From NCBI RefSeq assembly GCF_005047635.1, contig NZ_SUKC01000016.1, forward strand, positions 37,109 to 101,108: a stretch of 64,000 bases of DNA, read 5' to 3'. Origin of the DNA: Arthrobacter sp. CAU 1506 (GTDB taxonomy: Bacteria; Actinomycetota; Actinomycetes; Actinomycetales; Micrococcaceae). The notes under the pieces are model-generated. The model saw only the letters and a list, made by a program, of their open reading frames with translations, searched no databases and was not told where the DNA came from. This document shows, one piece after another, positions 34,120 through 42,976 of this stretch; position 1 is the stretch's first letter; every line of letters begins with the position of its first letter. The position numbers and the translations under genes were made by a program.

Positions 34120-35259
34120 TCAGAGCAGGCTGACGGCCATGGCTTCCATGGCGAGGACGGGGGCAACGTTGGTGCCCAGGCGCTGCCGGGCCTGGGCGAT
34201 GGCATCCATTCTGCCCAACGTCTGTTCGGGGGTGGATCGTTCCGCATAGCTGGTGAGGTCCTGGCGCAGGTATTCGTTCACCAGTTCGGTGCCGGTCCCC
34301 AGCTGCACCGTGAGCACATCGCGGAAGAAGGTGCTCAGGTCGATCAGCACCCGGTCCAGCGAGTCGCTCAGGCTGCGCTTGGCACGGCGCTTCTGGTCTT
34401 CTTCCAGCCGCTTGAGCTGGCTGCGGATAGCCGGCGGCATGGCGCCCTTTTCCGGTGCACCCAGCGCGATCAGCAACGCTTCGCGTTCGGCTTCGTTGCG
34501 CTGCTCGGAAGCGGCCGCGGCGTCGGCGTTGGAAATGTCCACCAGCTCGCCGGCGGCGGTGACGGCATCGGCCACGCCACGTAGCCGCAGCGGCAGCCGG
34601 ACAATCGTGTCGCGCCGGTGCCGGGCGTCCGCGTCGGAGGCCAGACGCCGGGCCACGCCGATGTGGCTTTGCGAGACCCGGGCGGCGAAGCCGGCCAATT
34701 CGGGATCGGCGCCGTCCCGGCGGACCAGCAGTGCCGCCACGTCGTCGGCCGGCGGAATGCGCAGGCTGACCGGACGGCAGCGCGAGCGGATGGTGACCAG
34801 GACGTCCGCCGGGCTGGGCGTGCAGAGGATCCAGATGGTCCGCGGCGGCGGTTCCTCGATGGCCTTGAGCAGCACGTTGGTGGTGCGTTCGGTCATACGA
34901 TCCGCGTCCTCGATGATGATGACCCGCCAGCGGCCCGACGACGGCTTGTCCTGTGCCTTGCCGACCAGGTCGCGCATCTCCTGAATGGAGAAGGTCACGT
35001 TCTCGGTGGCCACCACGGTGGCGTCGGCGTTGGAGCCGGCCAACACGGTGCGGCACGCGTGGCAGGTTGCGCAGCCGCGTTCGGCCGGATCCTGCTGTTC
35101 GCACAGCAGCGCGGCGGCGAAGGACTTGGCGGCATTGCTGCGGCCGGAGCCGGGAGGGCCGGTAAACAGCCAGGCGTGCGCCGGCCGTTCGGCGGCGGCC
35201 GCGCGGCTGAGCTGTTCGATCACCGCGCTCTGGCCGGGCAAATCGGACCAGACGCTCAT
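34120..35259 (-). CDS. holB: DNA polymerase III subunit delta'
   Basis: Clamp-loader subunit of 379 residues. Walker A is TGPPGSGRSNAAKS, the zinc site is formed by CATCHACRTVLAGSNAD plus an upstream Cys, and the sensor-like segment IIIEDADRMTERTTNVLLKAIEEPPP is typical. The C-terminal collar helices match actinobacterial delta' proteins, and the length is normal for this phylum. The ATG at 35259 overlaps the tmk stop by four bases. The tmk-holB pair is a standard bacterial operon linking dTMP phosphorylation with replication. Confidence 0.95.
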   Translation of the reverse strand: MSVWSDLPGQSAVIEQLSRAAAAERPAHAWLFTGPPGSGRSNAAKSFAAALLCEQQDPAERGCATCHACRTVLAGSNADATVVATENVTFSIQEMRDLVGKAQDKPSSGRWRVIIIEDADRMTERTTNVLLKAIEEPPPRTIWILCTPSPADVLVTIRSRCRPVSLRIPPADDVAALLVRRDGADPELAGFAARVSQSHIGVARRLASDADARHRRDTIVRLPLRLRGVADAVTAAGELVDISNADAAAASEQRNEAEREALLIALGAPEKGAMPPAIRSQLKRLEEDQKRRAKRSLSDSLDRVLIDLSTFFRDVLTVQLGTGTELVNEYLRQDLTSYAERSTPEQTLGRMDAIAQARQRLGTNVAPVLAMEAMAVSLL

Positions 35260-35906
35260 GGTGTCAGCTCCCGGACCCGGTCCATGATGGCGGCGGTGAG
35301 TTCTTCCCGTGGGGCGCTTGCGTCAAGGACCAGGTATTTCTCCGGGGCCGCTTCGGCCAGCTCCAGGAACGCCCTGCGGATCCGCGAATGGAAGTCGTCC
35401 GGTTCGGACTCCAGCCGGTCTTCGGCAGCGTCACCGGCGGTACGGCGGTCGCGGCCCTGCTGCGGGGCGACGTCCAGCAGGACGGTCAGGTCCGGCAGCA
35501 GCCGCTGCGTGGCCCACAGGTTCAGTTCCCGGACTTCGGCGAGGCCCAGTCCGCGGCCGGCACCCTGGTAGGCCACCGAGGAGTCGATGAACCGGTCGCA
35601 CAGCACCACCTCGCCGCGCGCCAGCGCAGGCCGGATGACTTGTTCCACATGGGCGGCGCGGGAGGCGGAAAAGATCAGCGCTTCGGTGCGGGCATCGATC
35701 TCGCCATGGCCATGTTCCAGCACCAGGGCACGCAGTTTTTCACCAACGGGCGTGCCGCCAGGCTCCCGGGTCCGGAGCACCGTGCGGCCCATGGCCCGCA
35801 GATGATGTTCGACGGCGGTGGCTTGGGTCGATTTTCCGGCCCCGTCCCCGCCTTCGAATGCGATGAAGAGGCCGCTGGCGTTGGCGGGCAGGCGGTCGGA
35901 ACTCAC
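35256..35906 (-). CDS. tmk: Thymidylate kinase
   Basis: Phosphorylates dTMP to dTDP with ATP in the cytoplasm. It has 216 residues. The P-loop FEGGDGAGKSTQ, the DR(Y/F) motif with DRFIDSSVAYQGAGRGLG and the TREPGGTPVGE substrate loop are all intact. The start is GTG at 35906 with TAGGCT (reverse complement of 35913-35918) ending six bases upstream, consistent with a leaderless message. It is divergent from the cystathionine gamma-synthase-like gene and overlaps holB by four bases. Confidence 0.95.
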   Translation of the reverse strand: MSSDRLPANASGLFIAFEGGDGAGKSTQATAVEHHLRAMGRTVLRTREPGGTPVGEKLRALVLEHGHGEIDARTEALIFSASRAAHVEQVIRPALARGEVVLCDRFIDSSVAYQGAGRGLGLAEVRELNLWATQRLLPDLTVLLDVAPQQGRDRRTAGDAAEDRLESEPDDFHSRIRRAFLELAEAAPEKYLVLDASAPREELTAAIMDRVRELTP

Positions 35907-35987
35907 CTGATTAGCCTAGCCGGAATCGCCGAGGCGCGGGACGGTCACAGTTAACGTGTGCATGGTGGCCGGTACTACTCTGCTGTC
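35907..35987. promoter_or_regulatory. Divergent tmk / PLP-enzyme promoter region
   Basis: An 81-bp gap. Leftward, TAGGCT (35918-35913) lies 6 nt before the tmk GTG. Rightward, TACTCT (35976-35981) lies 6 nt before the ATG at 35988. Neither gene has a Shine-Dalgarno, so both transcripts look leaderless. No SAM-type riboswitch could fit in this space. Confidence 0.6.
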
Positions 35988-37154
35988 ATGACCGACGCCT
36001 CCTCCCGCGACCTTCAGCATGCCGAGCATCTTGCGCCGGACACCGTGGTGGTGTCTGCCGGACGGCCGCCGCGCGACCACGATGCTCCGGTCAATCCGCC
36101 GGTGGTGTTGTCCTCCACCTTCTTCGGCCGTGGTGAAGTGGTCCAGGGGGACCGCGCGTACGGACGCTACTCCAACCCCACCTGGGACCCGTTCGAGGAG
36201 ACCCTGGCCGAGTTGGAAGGCGCCGCGCTGCCCGGCCTCGTCTTCGCGTCGGGCCTTGCCGCCGTCTCGGCCGCGCTGTCGCTGATCCCGTCCGGCGGCG
36301 TCTTGGTGATGCCACGGCACAGCTACCAGGGCAGCCTGGCCATGGCCGAACAATTGGCCCAGCGGGGCGAGCTGCAGTTGCGCACGGTGGACATTGCGGA
36401 CACCGATGCCGTGCGTGCGCAGCTGGGCGGCGCCGACATGCTGTGGCTGGAAAGCCCGACCAACCCGATGCTCGAAATCGCTGAAGTGGAGGCGCTTGCC
36501 AGCGCCGCCCACCAAGCGGGCGCCCTCGTGGTCGCGGACAATACCTTCTCCACGCCGCTCGGGCAGCGTCCGCTGGCGGCAGGGGTCGACGTCGTGGTCC
36601 ATTCGGTGACCAAATATCTGGCCGGCCATTCGGACGTGGTGCTGGGCGCCGTCGTGACGTCCAGCGAAGAGCTGCGCTCCAAGCTGCTGGTGCACCGGTC
36701 GCTGCACGGTGCCATCGCCGGACCGTTCGAAACCTGGCTGGCGCTGCGCGGCGTGCGGACCATGGCGCTGCGGATCGAGCGTTCCCAGGCCACCGCCGGC
36801 GAGCTGGCCCGCAAATTGCAGCAGCACCCCGCGGTGGAGGCCGTGCGTTATCCGGGCCTGCCCGACGACCCGGGGCATGCCCGCGCCGCCGCCCAGATGG
36901 ACGGCTTCGGCTCCATCATCGCCATCCAGGTGAAGGGCGGTGGCGCCGCCGCGGACAAGGTCATCGACGCGCTGCGGTTGTGGCTGCCGGCAACCTCGCT
37001 GGGCGGGGTGGAGTCGTTGATCGAGCGGCGTCGACGGCATGTCAACGAGCCGGACAGCGTGCCGGAGAACCTACTGCGGCTGTCGGTGGGAATCGAGAAC
37101 CCGGCCGACCTGTGGGCGGACCTGGACCAGGCGCTTATCGCGGCCGACGTGTGA
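35988..37154 (+). CDS. Cystathionine gamma-synthase-like PLP enzyme
   Basis: 388 residues of the Cys/Met-metabolism PLP family, acting in transsulfuration. The phosphate-binding and substrate stretch is YGRYSNPTWDPFEETLAELEG, the PLP-ring Asp is in VVADNTFSTP, and the Schiff-base Lys is in SVTKYLAGHSD. The C-terminal LPATSLGGVESLIERRRRHVNEPD and LLRLSVGIENPADL complete the signature. Cystathionine gamma-synthase (O-acylhomoserine plus Cys), gamma-lyase and O-acylhomoserine sulfhydrylase share these residues, so the gene symbol is left open. The ATG at 35988 has no Shine-Dalgarno and TACTCT six bases upstream (leaderless). Confidence 0.9.
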   Translation: MTDASSRDLQHAEHLAPDTVVVSAGRPPRDHDAPVNPPVVLSSTFFGRGEVVQGDRAYGRYSNPTWDPFEETLAELEGAALPGLVFASGLAAVSAALSLIPSGGVLVMPRHSYQGSLAMAEQLAQRGELQLRTVDIADTDAVRAQLGGADMLWLESPTNPMLEIAEVEALASAAHQAGALVVADNTFSTPLGQRPLAAGVDVVVHSVTKYLAGHSDVVLGAVVTSSEELRSKLLVHRSLHGAIAGPFETWLALRGVRTMALRIERSQATAGELARKLQQHPAVEAVRYPGLPDDPGHARAAAQMDGFGSIIAIQVKGGGAAADKVIDALRLWLPATSLGGVESLIERRRRHVNEPDSVPENLLRLSVGIENPADLWADLDQALIAADV

Positions 37155-37192
37155 GACTGCCGAAACATACCGCCACCGGTTAGTCTTAAGGC

Positions 37193-37516
37193 GTGCAACT
37201 TGCCTACGACATCCAGTACTGGCTTTACATGGCCCTGGGGCTGATCGCCCTGGTGATTGAACTGTGGGCGCTGGCGGACTGTGTGGGCCGCAAGGCCGAC
37301 TATTTTCAGGCCGCGTTCAAGAAGACCAAGGGCTTCTGGGTGGGCGTGCTGGTAGCCGCCACGGCCGTGGGCGCCTTGTCCGCTTTGGGCGCCGGCGGCT
37401 TGGGAACGTGGATGATCTTCCAGCTGGCTGCCGCCGCTGCTGCCGGCGTCTACTTGGCAGACGTCAAGCCTGCCCTGATCGAGGTCAAGGGCGGCGGGTC
37501 GGCCTACCCCTGGTAA
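37193..37516 (+). CDS. DUF2516 family membrane protein
   Basis: 107 residues with two or three hydrophobic spans (YWLYMALGLIALVIELWALADCV, FWVGVLVAATAVGALSALGAGG, WMIFQLAAAAAAGVYLADV), as in the actinobacterial DUF2516 family of unknown function. The GTG at 37193 is preceded by TAGTCT at 37181-37186 with six bases between, one of the clearest leaderless starts in the window. The C-terminus is a short cytoplasmic tail (VKPALIEVKGGGSAYPW). Monocistronic. Confidence 0.88.
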   Translation: MQLAYDIQYWLYMALGLIALVIELWALADCVGRKADYFQAAFKKTKGFWVGVLVAATAVGALSALGAGGLGTWMIFQLAAAAAAGVYLADVKPALIEVKGGGSAYPW

Positions 37517-37543
37517 ATGCCGCAAGACGCCCGTTGCCGCAAC

Positions 37544-37562
37544 CGCCGTCAGCCTGACGGCG
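37544..37562. terminator. Short hairpin between convergent genes
   Basis: CGCCGTCAG/CTGACGGCG, a 9-bp inverted repeat around a single base, in the 52-bp gap between the DUF2516 gene and the methyltransferase. No T run, so termination is a weak call. Confidence 0.4.
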
Positions 37563-37568
37563 TGCCTC

Positions 37569-38387
37569 TCACGATGAGGGAGCGACGGCTTTCCAAGCGA
37601 CGGTGATCTCGCCCAGTCGCCAGCGCGAGGGGCCATCCAAAACCGGCCATCCGGCGTCGTGCATTGACTTGCACATGGCCAGCCAGCGCTGCCGGTAACC
37701 GAACGGGGCCAGCGGCGCCGCGTCCGCCCAGGCTCGGTCCAGCGCCTGAAGATAGCGGTGCACCGGCTCGCCGGGAATGTTGTGGTGGATGAGCGCCTTG
37801 GGCAGCCGCTCGGCCACCTCGGACGGCCGCGCGAACGCGCCGAAGCGCAGCGAGATGCTCAGCGAGAGCGGCCCTTCCGGGGCCACCGCAATCCAGGTGG
37901 CCCGGCGTCCGATTTCGTCACACGTGCCGTCAATGAACAGCCCGCCGGGCGCCAGCCGGCCGCAGACGGTGGCCCACGCTGCGCCGAATTCGGCTTCGGG
38001 GTACTGCCGCAGCACGTTGAAGGCGCGGACCACCGCAGGTCGCCGGCCGGAAACCGGGATTTCGAACCCGCCCTGGCGAAAGCTCAGGCCCGGGCGCTCC
38101 AGCGGCTTGGCGACGGCGACGCGTGCCGGTTCGATTTCAATACCGATCACTTCAACGTCCGCGCGCACCCGGCAGAGGCGGTGGTGGAGTTCGACGGCGG
38201 TGGTCGGCGCGGCGCCATAGCCCAGATCGATAACCAGCGGATCCGCGGCCCGGCGCAGCCGGGAAGCTTCGGGGCCGGCGAGCCAGCGGTCCATTCGCCG
38301 CAGCCGGTTGGGGTTCGTGGTGCCCCGGGTGACGGTTCCGATGGGTCGGCGGGCCGGCCGAGTGGCGGTCGTGGTGGTCTGGGGCAC
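37569..38387 (-). CDS. Class I SAM-dependent methyltransferase
   Basis: About 272 residues. The SAM-binding motif I is LVIDLGYGAAPTTAVELHHRL, followed by VIGIEIEPARV (acidic loop), an FNVLRQYPE segment and GLFIDGTCDEIGRR. Conserved N-terminal RPIGTVTRGTTNPNRLRRMDRWLAG suggests that the protein begins upstream of the first in-frame ATG. The GTG at 38387 is preferred: TATTCT (reverse complement of 38396-38401) ends eight bases before it. The longer open frame upstream overlaps gpmA antisense and is not coding. The methylated substrate is unknown. Convergent with the DUF2516 gene. Confidence 0.82.
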   Translation of the reverse strand: MPQTTTTATRPARRPIGTVTRGTTNPNRLRRMDRWLAGPEASRLRRAADPLVIDLGYGAAPTTAVELHHRLCRVRADVEVIGIEIEPARVAVAKPLERPGLSFRQGGFEIPVSGRRPAVVRAFNVLRQYPEAEFGAAWATVCGRLAPGGLFIDGTCDEIGRRATWIAVAPEGPLSLSISLRFGAFARPSEVAERLPKALIHHNIPGEPVHRYLQALDRAWADAAPLAPFGYRQRWLAMCKSMHDAGWPVLDGPSRWRLGEITVAWKAVAPSS

Positions 38388-38549
38388 GAGAAAAAAGAAT
38401 AAGGGAACGGCGGTCCGCCGCAGGCCGCTGCGGTACCGATTGTGCCGAAGCTCACGCAGGTAATTTCTTCCGTGTCCCGGGCCGTCCGTCAGCGTAACGT
38501 CCCGCCGGAAGCCACGGGTGCCGGCCGGCACTCCGCTAGGATTGCAGCC

Positions 38550-39308
38550 ATGACTGCCACCTCGAAACACACGCTGGTCCTGTTGCGCCACGGGCAGAGC
38601 GACTGGAACGAAAAGAACCTCTTTACCGGCTGGGTCGACGTCCCGCTGACCGACCTGGGACGCAAGGAAGCGCACCGCGGCGGCGAGCTGCTGGTCGAAA
38701 ACAACCTGCTGCCGGACGTCCTGTACACCTCCCGGCTGAAGCGTGCCATCGTCACCGCCAACATTGCGCTGGAGGCCGCCGACCGCAGCTGGATCGACGT
38801 CAAGCGCAGCTGGCGGCTGAACGAGCGCCACTACGGTGCCCTGCAGGGCAAGGACAAGGCGCAGATCCGCGACGAATTCGGCGAGGACCAGTTCATGATG
38901 TGGCGTCGCTCCTACGACACTCCGCCGCCCGCCCTGGACGACGCCAGCGAATGGTCGCAGGTCAACGACCCGCGCTACGCGGACCTGGGCAACAATGTTC
39001 CGCGGACCGAATGCCTCAAGGATGTGCTGGAGCGGTTCCTGCCGTACTGGGAGTCGGACATCTCCACGGATCTCACCGCGGGCAAGACCGTGTTGGTGGC
39101 CGCACACGGCAACTCGCTGCGCGCGCTGGTCAAGCACCTGGACGGCATCAGCGACGACGACATCGCCGGGCTGAACATCCCCACCGGCATCCCGCTGGTG
39201 TACGAACTGGACGAGAACCTGAAGCCGGTCACCCCAGGCGGCACCTACCTGGACGCCGACGCCGCGGCCGAAGCTATCCAGGCCGTGGCCAACCAGGGCA
39301 AAAAGTAA
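38550..39308 (+). CDS. gpmA: 2,3-bisphosphoglycerate-dependent phosphoglycerate mutase
   Basis: Interconverts 3- and 2-phosphoglycerate in glycolysis and gluconeogenesis. It has 252 residues. The phosphohistidine motif is [18 protein letters not shown], followed by [31 protein letters not shown], the second active His in [14 protein letters not shown] and the C-terminal [15 protein letters not shown]. The ATG at 38550 follows TAGGAT (38537-38542) by seven bases, giving a leaderless start; upstream in-frame codons are not supported. A strong hairpin lies 11 bases after the stop. Confidence 0.96.
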   Translation: MTATSKHTLVLLRHGQSDWNEKNLFTGWVDVPLTDLGRKEAHRGGELLVENNLLPDVLYTSRLKRAIVTANIALEAADRSWIDVKRSWRLNERHYGALQGKDKAQIRDEFGEDQFMMWRRSYDTPPPALDDASEWSQVNDPRYADLGNNVPRTECLKDVLERFLPYWESDISTDLTAGKTVLVAAHGNSLRALVKHLDGISDDDIAGLNIPTGIPLVYELDENLKPVTPGGTYLDADAAAEAIQAVANQGKK

Positions 39309-39319
39309 CCACTGGCTAA

Positions 39320-39363
39320 AACCGGAAGGCCGGCTCCCCGCGGGGAGCCGGCCTTCCGGTTTA
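39320..39363. terminator. Bidirectional terminator between gpmA and phoU
   Basis: An inverted repeat of 21 bp arms (39320-39340 with 39343-39363) with AAA on one end and TTT on the other. It serves both convergent genes. Confidence 0.92.
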
Positions 39364-39374
39364 AGCGTCTGGCC

Positions 39375-40034
39375 TTAGATCGATTGGGCGTTGGGGCGCC
39401 ACTCGCCGGTCACCAGGTAGGTCACCTTGCGGGACACGGAAACACCGTGGTCGGCAAAGCGCTCGAAGTAGCGGCTGGCCAGCGAAACGTCCACCGTGGT
39501 GGGTCCGGCGGAGTCCCATGCCGGATCGGCGATGGCCTTGAAGACGCCGGCGTGCAGTTCGTTGACGCGGGAGTTGCTCACATCAATCTGCGTGGCAAGT
39601 TCCAGGTCGCGGGTCTCGAGGAGCTCGGTCAGCTTCTCCGAGATGGCGATGTCCTTCTCGGCGAACTCCCGGAACGTCTCGCGCATCGGTTCGGGGATGA
39701 CGGTGTCCGGATAGCGCAGGCGCACCAGCTGGGCGATGTGCCGGGCGAGGTCGCCCATCCGCTCCAGCGAGGCGCTCATCCGCAGCGCGCCCACAATCAT
39801 GCGCAGGTCGGAGGCTACCGGCCCTTGCAGCGCCAGGATGTCGATGGAGCGCTCGTCCAGATCCGTCTGGAGGAAGTCAATCCGTGCGTCGGCGGCAATG
39901 ACTTCCTGGGCCAACTCGATGTCTGCGGTGTCGAGCGCAGTGGTTGCCTTTTGCATTGCCTCGGTGACGAGCCGGGAAATTTCTACCAGCTGTTCTCCGA
40001 CTTGATGGAGCTCGGCCTGGAAAACCTTGCGCAC
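39375..40034 (-). CDS. phoU: Phosphate-signalling regulator PhoU
   Basis: 219 residues, almost all alpha-helical, with two PhoU repeats (about 20-105 and 120-210). The metal-binding type acidic segments are AADARIDFLQTDLDERSIDILAL and VSNSRVNELHAGVF. It restrains the SenX3-type kinase when phosphate is plentiful. The GTG at 40034 is chosen because AAAGGA lies about six bases upstream and homologues begin VRKVFQAELHQVG; an ATG ten codons earlier (40064) is possible. Divergent from senX3, with a PHO box between them, so it is probably induced under phosphate starvation. Confidence 0.94.
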   Translation of the reverse strand: MRKVFQAELHQVGEQLVEISRLVTEAMQKATTALDTADIELAQEVIAADARIDFLQTDLDERSIDILALQGPVASDLRMIVGALRMSASLERMGDLARHIAQLVRLRYPDTVIPEPMRETFREFAEKDIAISEKLTELLETRDLELATQIDVSNSRVNELHAGVFKAIADPAWDSAGPTTVDVSLASRYFERFADHGVSVSRKVTYLVTGEWRPNAQSI

Positions 40035-40129
40035 TGGCGTCCTTTCGCTTGTGTTCGTGAGCATACGGGACCTAGCATCCCATTCGCATCACACCCTGTC
40101 AGGCGGTGGTTAACTATTACGTCGCCTCA

Positions 40130-40147
40130 GGTGAACGTTAGTTGAAC
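40130..40147 (-). promoter_or_regulatory. PHO box between phoU and senX3
   Basis: On the minus strand, GTTCAACTAAC is followed directly by GTTCACC. These are two GTTCA repeats with starts 11 nt apart, the pattern recognised by the PhoP/RegX3 response regulators of actinobacteria. The site lies about 95 bp before the phoU start and 62 bp before the senX3 start, and can serve either promoter. Confidence 0.75.
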
Positions 40148-40208
40148 GGACTGGCGATTACTACTGGATCGGCCTGATGCCGTGGCAGGCTGCGCCTAAG
40201 CTAGAAGC

Positions 40209-41411
40209 GTGGATCCACTGACTATCGGCCTGTTGGCTGGACTCGTAGGTTTGGCGCTGGGCAGCTTCGGTGTGCTCGCGTTCGGCCTGAGCGACCGGCA
40301 GCGGCGACGGCTGCAGGAAGTTGCCGAGCCGACGTTGCCGGACGGAGCCGCCGAGGTGCTTTCCGTCGTCGGCCGCGCCTACGTGGTGGTGGACGCAATC
40401 GACGGCGTGGTGCGCGCCAGCCCGGCCGCCTACGCCTTCGGGCTGGTCCGCGGCCACACGATGGTGCACTCCGAACTCCAGGAGCTGACCGCCAGGGTGC
40501 GCCGCGACGGCGTGATCGAAGAGCGCCAGCTGGAACTGCCGCGCGGTCCGCTGGGCCAGGGCACCATTGTGGTGCAGGTGCGGGTGGCGCCGATCGGCGA
40601 GGAGTACATCCTGCTGCTGGCCGATGACCGGACCGAAATTACACGGACCGAGGCCATGCGCAACGACTTCGTCGCCAACGTCTCGCACGAGCTCAAGACT
40701 CCGGTCGGGGCGATCTCGCTGCTGGCCGAAGCGATTGACGACGCCGCGGACGATGCCGAAGCCGTCCGGCGCTTCGCAGGCCGCATGCACAAAGAGGCCC
40801 GCCGGCTGGGCGCGCTGGTGCAGGACATCATCGAGCTGAGCCGTTTGCAGGGCGCGGACGTGGTGCAGGGCGGCACCGAGGTGGACCTGAACGCAGTGGT
40901 CGCCGAAGCCGTGGACCGCAACAAGCTCACGGCGGAAAGCCGGCACATTGAACTGTCCGTCGGCGGAACCATCGGTGTTCCGGTCTTCGGCGATGCCGAA
41001 CTGCTGACCACGGCGCTGCGGAACCTGATCGACAACGCGATCCGGTACGCGCCCGAGCGCAGCAAGGTGGGCGTGGGGCTGCGGGTGCGTGAAGGCTTGG
41101 CGACCGTCTCGGTGACAGACCAGGGCCCGGGCATCACCCCCGACCAGCAGGACCGGATCTTCGAGCGCTTCTATCGGCTCGACGACGCCCGCTCGCGGCA
41201 GACCGGCGGAACAGGTCTGGGCCTGAGCATTGTTAAACACGTCATCTCCCAGCACGGCGGGGAAGTATCGGTGTGGTCGCAGCCCGGTCAGGGTTCCACC
41301 TTCACCGTACGGCTGCCGGAAATGGAGCAGGAAGACGGCGGCGCCACTGAATCCGTGGAGCCGCGTACGCAGGGCGCCGGTGTGGCGCATGAACAAGGAG
41401 TCGGTGCTTGA
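40209..41411 (+). CDS. senX3: Phosphate-sensing histidine kinase SenX3
   Basis: A membrane sensor kinase of 400 residues. One N-terminal span (LTIGLLAGLVGLALGSFGVLAFGL) is followed by a PAS-like region (about 50-145), the phospho-acceptor His in NVSHELKTPVGAISLL, an N box with RNLIDNAIRYAP, and the G boxes DQGPGITPDQQDRIFERFYR and GGTGLGLSIVKHV. The GTG at 40209 has TAAGCT six bases upstream, so the transcript is likely leaderless. The stop overlaps the regX3 TTG by four bases. Next to phoU, it belongs to the PhoR/SenX3 group. Confidence 0.95.
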   Translation: MDPLTIGLLAGLVGLALGSFGVLAFGLSDRQRRRLQEVAEPTLPDGAAEVLSVVGRAYVVVDAIDGVVRASPAAYAFGLVRGHTMVHSELQELTARVRRDGVIEERQLELPRGPLGQGTIVVQVRVAPIGEEYILLLADDRTEITRTEAMRNDFVANVSHELKTPVGAISLLAEAIDDAADDAEAVRRFAGRMHKEARRLGALVQDIIELSRLQGADVVQGGTEVDLNAVVAEAVDRNKLTAESRHIELSVGGTIGVPVFGDAELLTTALRNLIDNAIRYAPERSKVGVGLRVREGLATVSVTDQGPGITPDQQDRIFERFYRLDDARSRQTGGTGLGLSIVKHVISQHGGEVSVWSQPGQGSTFTVRLPEMEQEDGGATESVEPRTQGAGVAHEQGVGA

Positions 41412-42088
41412 CCCGCATTCTGGTCGTCGAAGATGAAGAATCGCTGAGCGATCCGTTGAGTTATTTGTTGGGTAAAGAAGGCTTCGAAGTCGAGGTGGTG
41501 GACAACGGTCTGGAAGCCATCGTGGCATTTGACCGGGCCGGCGCGGATTTGGTCCTCTTGGACCTGATGCTGCCGGGACAGTCCGGTACGGAAGTTTGCC
41601 GGCAGCTGCGGCAGCGTTCCTCGGTCCCGGTCATCATGCTCACCGCCAAGGACTCGGAGATCGACAAGGTCGTGGGGCTTGAATTGGGTGCCGATGACTA
41701 CGTCACCAAGCCCTATTCCTCACGCGAGCTGGTGGCCCGGGTGCGTGCGGTACTGCGCCGCCAGGGCGAACCGGAGGAATTGGTGCCGAACACCGTTTCC
41801 TCCGGCCCGGTGCGGATGGATGTGGAACGGCACGTAGTCAGCGTCGACGGCGAGCCGGTATCGCTGCCGCTGAAGGAATTCGAACTGCTGGAGATGCTGC
41901 TGCGCAACTCGGGCCGGGTCCTGACCCGGGGACAGCTGATTGACCGGGTCTGGGGCTCCGACTACGTGGGTGACACCAAAACGCTGGATGTGCACGTCAA
42001 GCGGCTCCGCAGCAAGATCGAGCCCGATCCGTCTGCACCGCGCTACTTGGTCACTGTGCGCGGTCTGGGTTACAAGTTCGAACCGTAA
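41408..42088 (+). CDS. regX3: Response regulator RegX3
   Basis: An OmpR/PhoB-type activator of 226 residues. The receiver domain has the acidic pair in VVEDEES, the phospho-acceptor Asp in LVLLDLMLPGQSG, and Thr and Lys in LTAKDS and VTKPYS. The C-terminal winged helix includes VWGSDYVGDTKTLDVHVKRLRSKIE. The start is TTG at 41408, overlapping the senX3 TGA by four bases with AAGGAG eight bases upstream, so translation is coupled to the kinase. It is the likely binder of the PHO box upstream of senX3 and phoU. Confidence 0.95.
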   Translation: MTRILVVEDEESLSDPLSYLLGKEGFEVEVVDNGLEAIVAFDRAGADLVLLDLMLPGQSGTEVCRQLRQRSSVPVIMLTAKDSEIDKVVGLELGADDYVTKPYSSRELVARVRAVLRRQGEPEELVPNTVSSGPVRMDVERHVVSVDGEPVSLPLKEFELLEMLLRNSGRVLTRGQLIDRVWGSDYVGDTKTLDVHVKRLRSKIEPDPSAPRYLVTVRGLGYKFEP

Positions 42089-42114
42089 GCCCCCGCGCCG
42101 CTGGCACGACGCAA

Positions 42115-42156
42115 AAAGGCCGGGCCGCTTCCTGAAAGGGAAGCGGCCCGGCCTTT
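42115..42156. terminator. Bidirectional terminator between regX3 and the lipoprotein gene
   Basis: An 18-bp perfect stem (42115-42132 with 42139-42156) with a 6-nt loop. AAA precedes and TTT closes it, giving T runs in both directions. Confidence 0.93.
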
Positions 42157-42173
42157 GAGCTAGGTATGTGGGA

Positions 42174-42722
42174 TCAGGCCCCGGCCTCGTCGGTCGCCTC
42201 GGTCGTCGGCGCAGGGGATTCCTCCGGGGCAGCGCTCTCGGTCGGTGCCGGGGTGGGGAGGAAGCTGCTGTATTCCGGCAGCGTGCCGTCCAGGACCGGG
42301 ATCTTGACTTCGGCGGATTCGTTGTTCACGCGGACGGTGACGTTGGCCAGGGCCCCGGGCGCTGCACCCGGGCGGTCCACCGTGGTCTTGTTCTTCTCGT
42401 CCTCGAAGTTGATCTGCCCGTCGGCCGGAACGGTGACGGTGGCGGTGCTGCCGGAGCCCGTCATGCTCAACTGCACAGGGGAGTCGGAGCTGTTCACCAC
42501 GGTGCCGAGGATGCGGCCGGCAGAGTCTGCGTTCTCGGCAACAACCATCACGTTGCGCAGGCCGATCGGGCCAACGTTTGCCACAATGCCGTCGCTGGCG
42601 GAGTAGGACTTGGTGGTGGCCTGTTCGTTGATTGCGCCGCATCCGGTCGATGCGAGCAGGGTGAGCGCGGCGGCGCCTGCTACAAGGGTGCGCTGCACAC
42701 GGTTCTTCGGCGCAATCTTCAC
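42174..42722 (-). CDS. LpqE-like lipoprotein
   Basis: A 182-residue cell-surface lipoprotein. The signal peptide ends in the lipobox LLASTGC (Cys28). The mature part is an immunoglobulin-like beta domain (VGPIGLRNVMVVAENADSAGRILGTVVNSSDSPVQLSM), resembling actinobacterial LpqE and PCuAC-type proteins, and then a Pro/Thr/Glu-rich tail. In mycobacteria lpqE also lies divergent from carD, which supports the match. The Met/His residues that bind copper in PCuAC proteins are not evident, so a copper role is doubtful. The high-PTE tail may span the cell wall. Confidence 0.75.
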   Translation of the reverse strand: MKIAPKNRVQRTLVAGAAALTLLASTGCGAINEQATTKSYSASDGIVANVGPIGLRNVMVVAENADSAGRILGTVVNSSDSPVQLSMTGSGSTATVTVPADGQINFEDEKNKTTVDRPGAAPGALANVTVRVNNESAEVKIPVLDGTLPEYSSFLPTPAPTESAAPEESPAPTTEATDEAGA

Positions 42723-42976
42723 GGCAGAAACTCCTCAGTATCAATCAGGTGCGGTGCTGCAGATCTAGGCAGCTTGCCTCGCCTAGCCTATCGGCAAACC
42801 GGTGAAAAGTAGGATTCGGGGTTTGTAAGAATCCCCCCGAATGCATCAAATCGGTGATCCGTCAAGGGGGTCAGGGGCCGCATTTTAGCCCCGGGACGGG
42901 CTGTTATCCCTGCAAACTCGCGGAAGTGGCTGAATCATCCATGGTAAACTGGTGGTCGGGAAAGGGGATACTACAG

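Noticed and set aside
35907..35987. SAM riboswitch upstream of the transsulfuration-type gene
   Set aside because: Only 81 bp separate it from tmk and the start appears leaderless, leaving no room for an aptamer.
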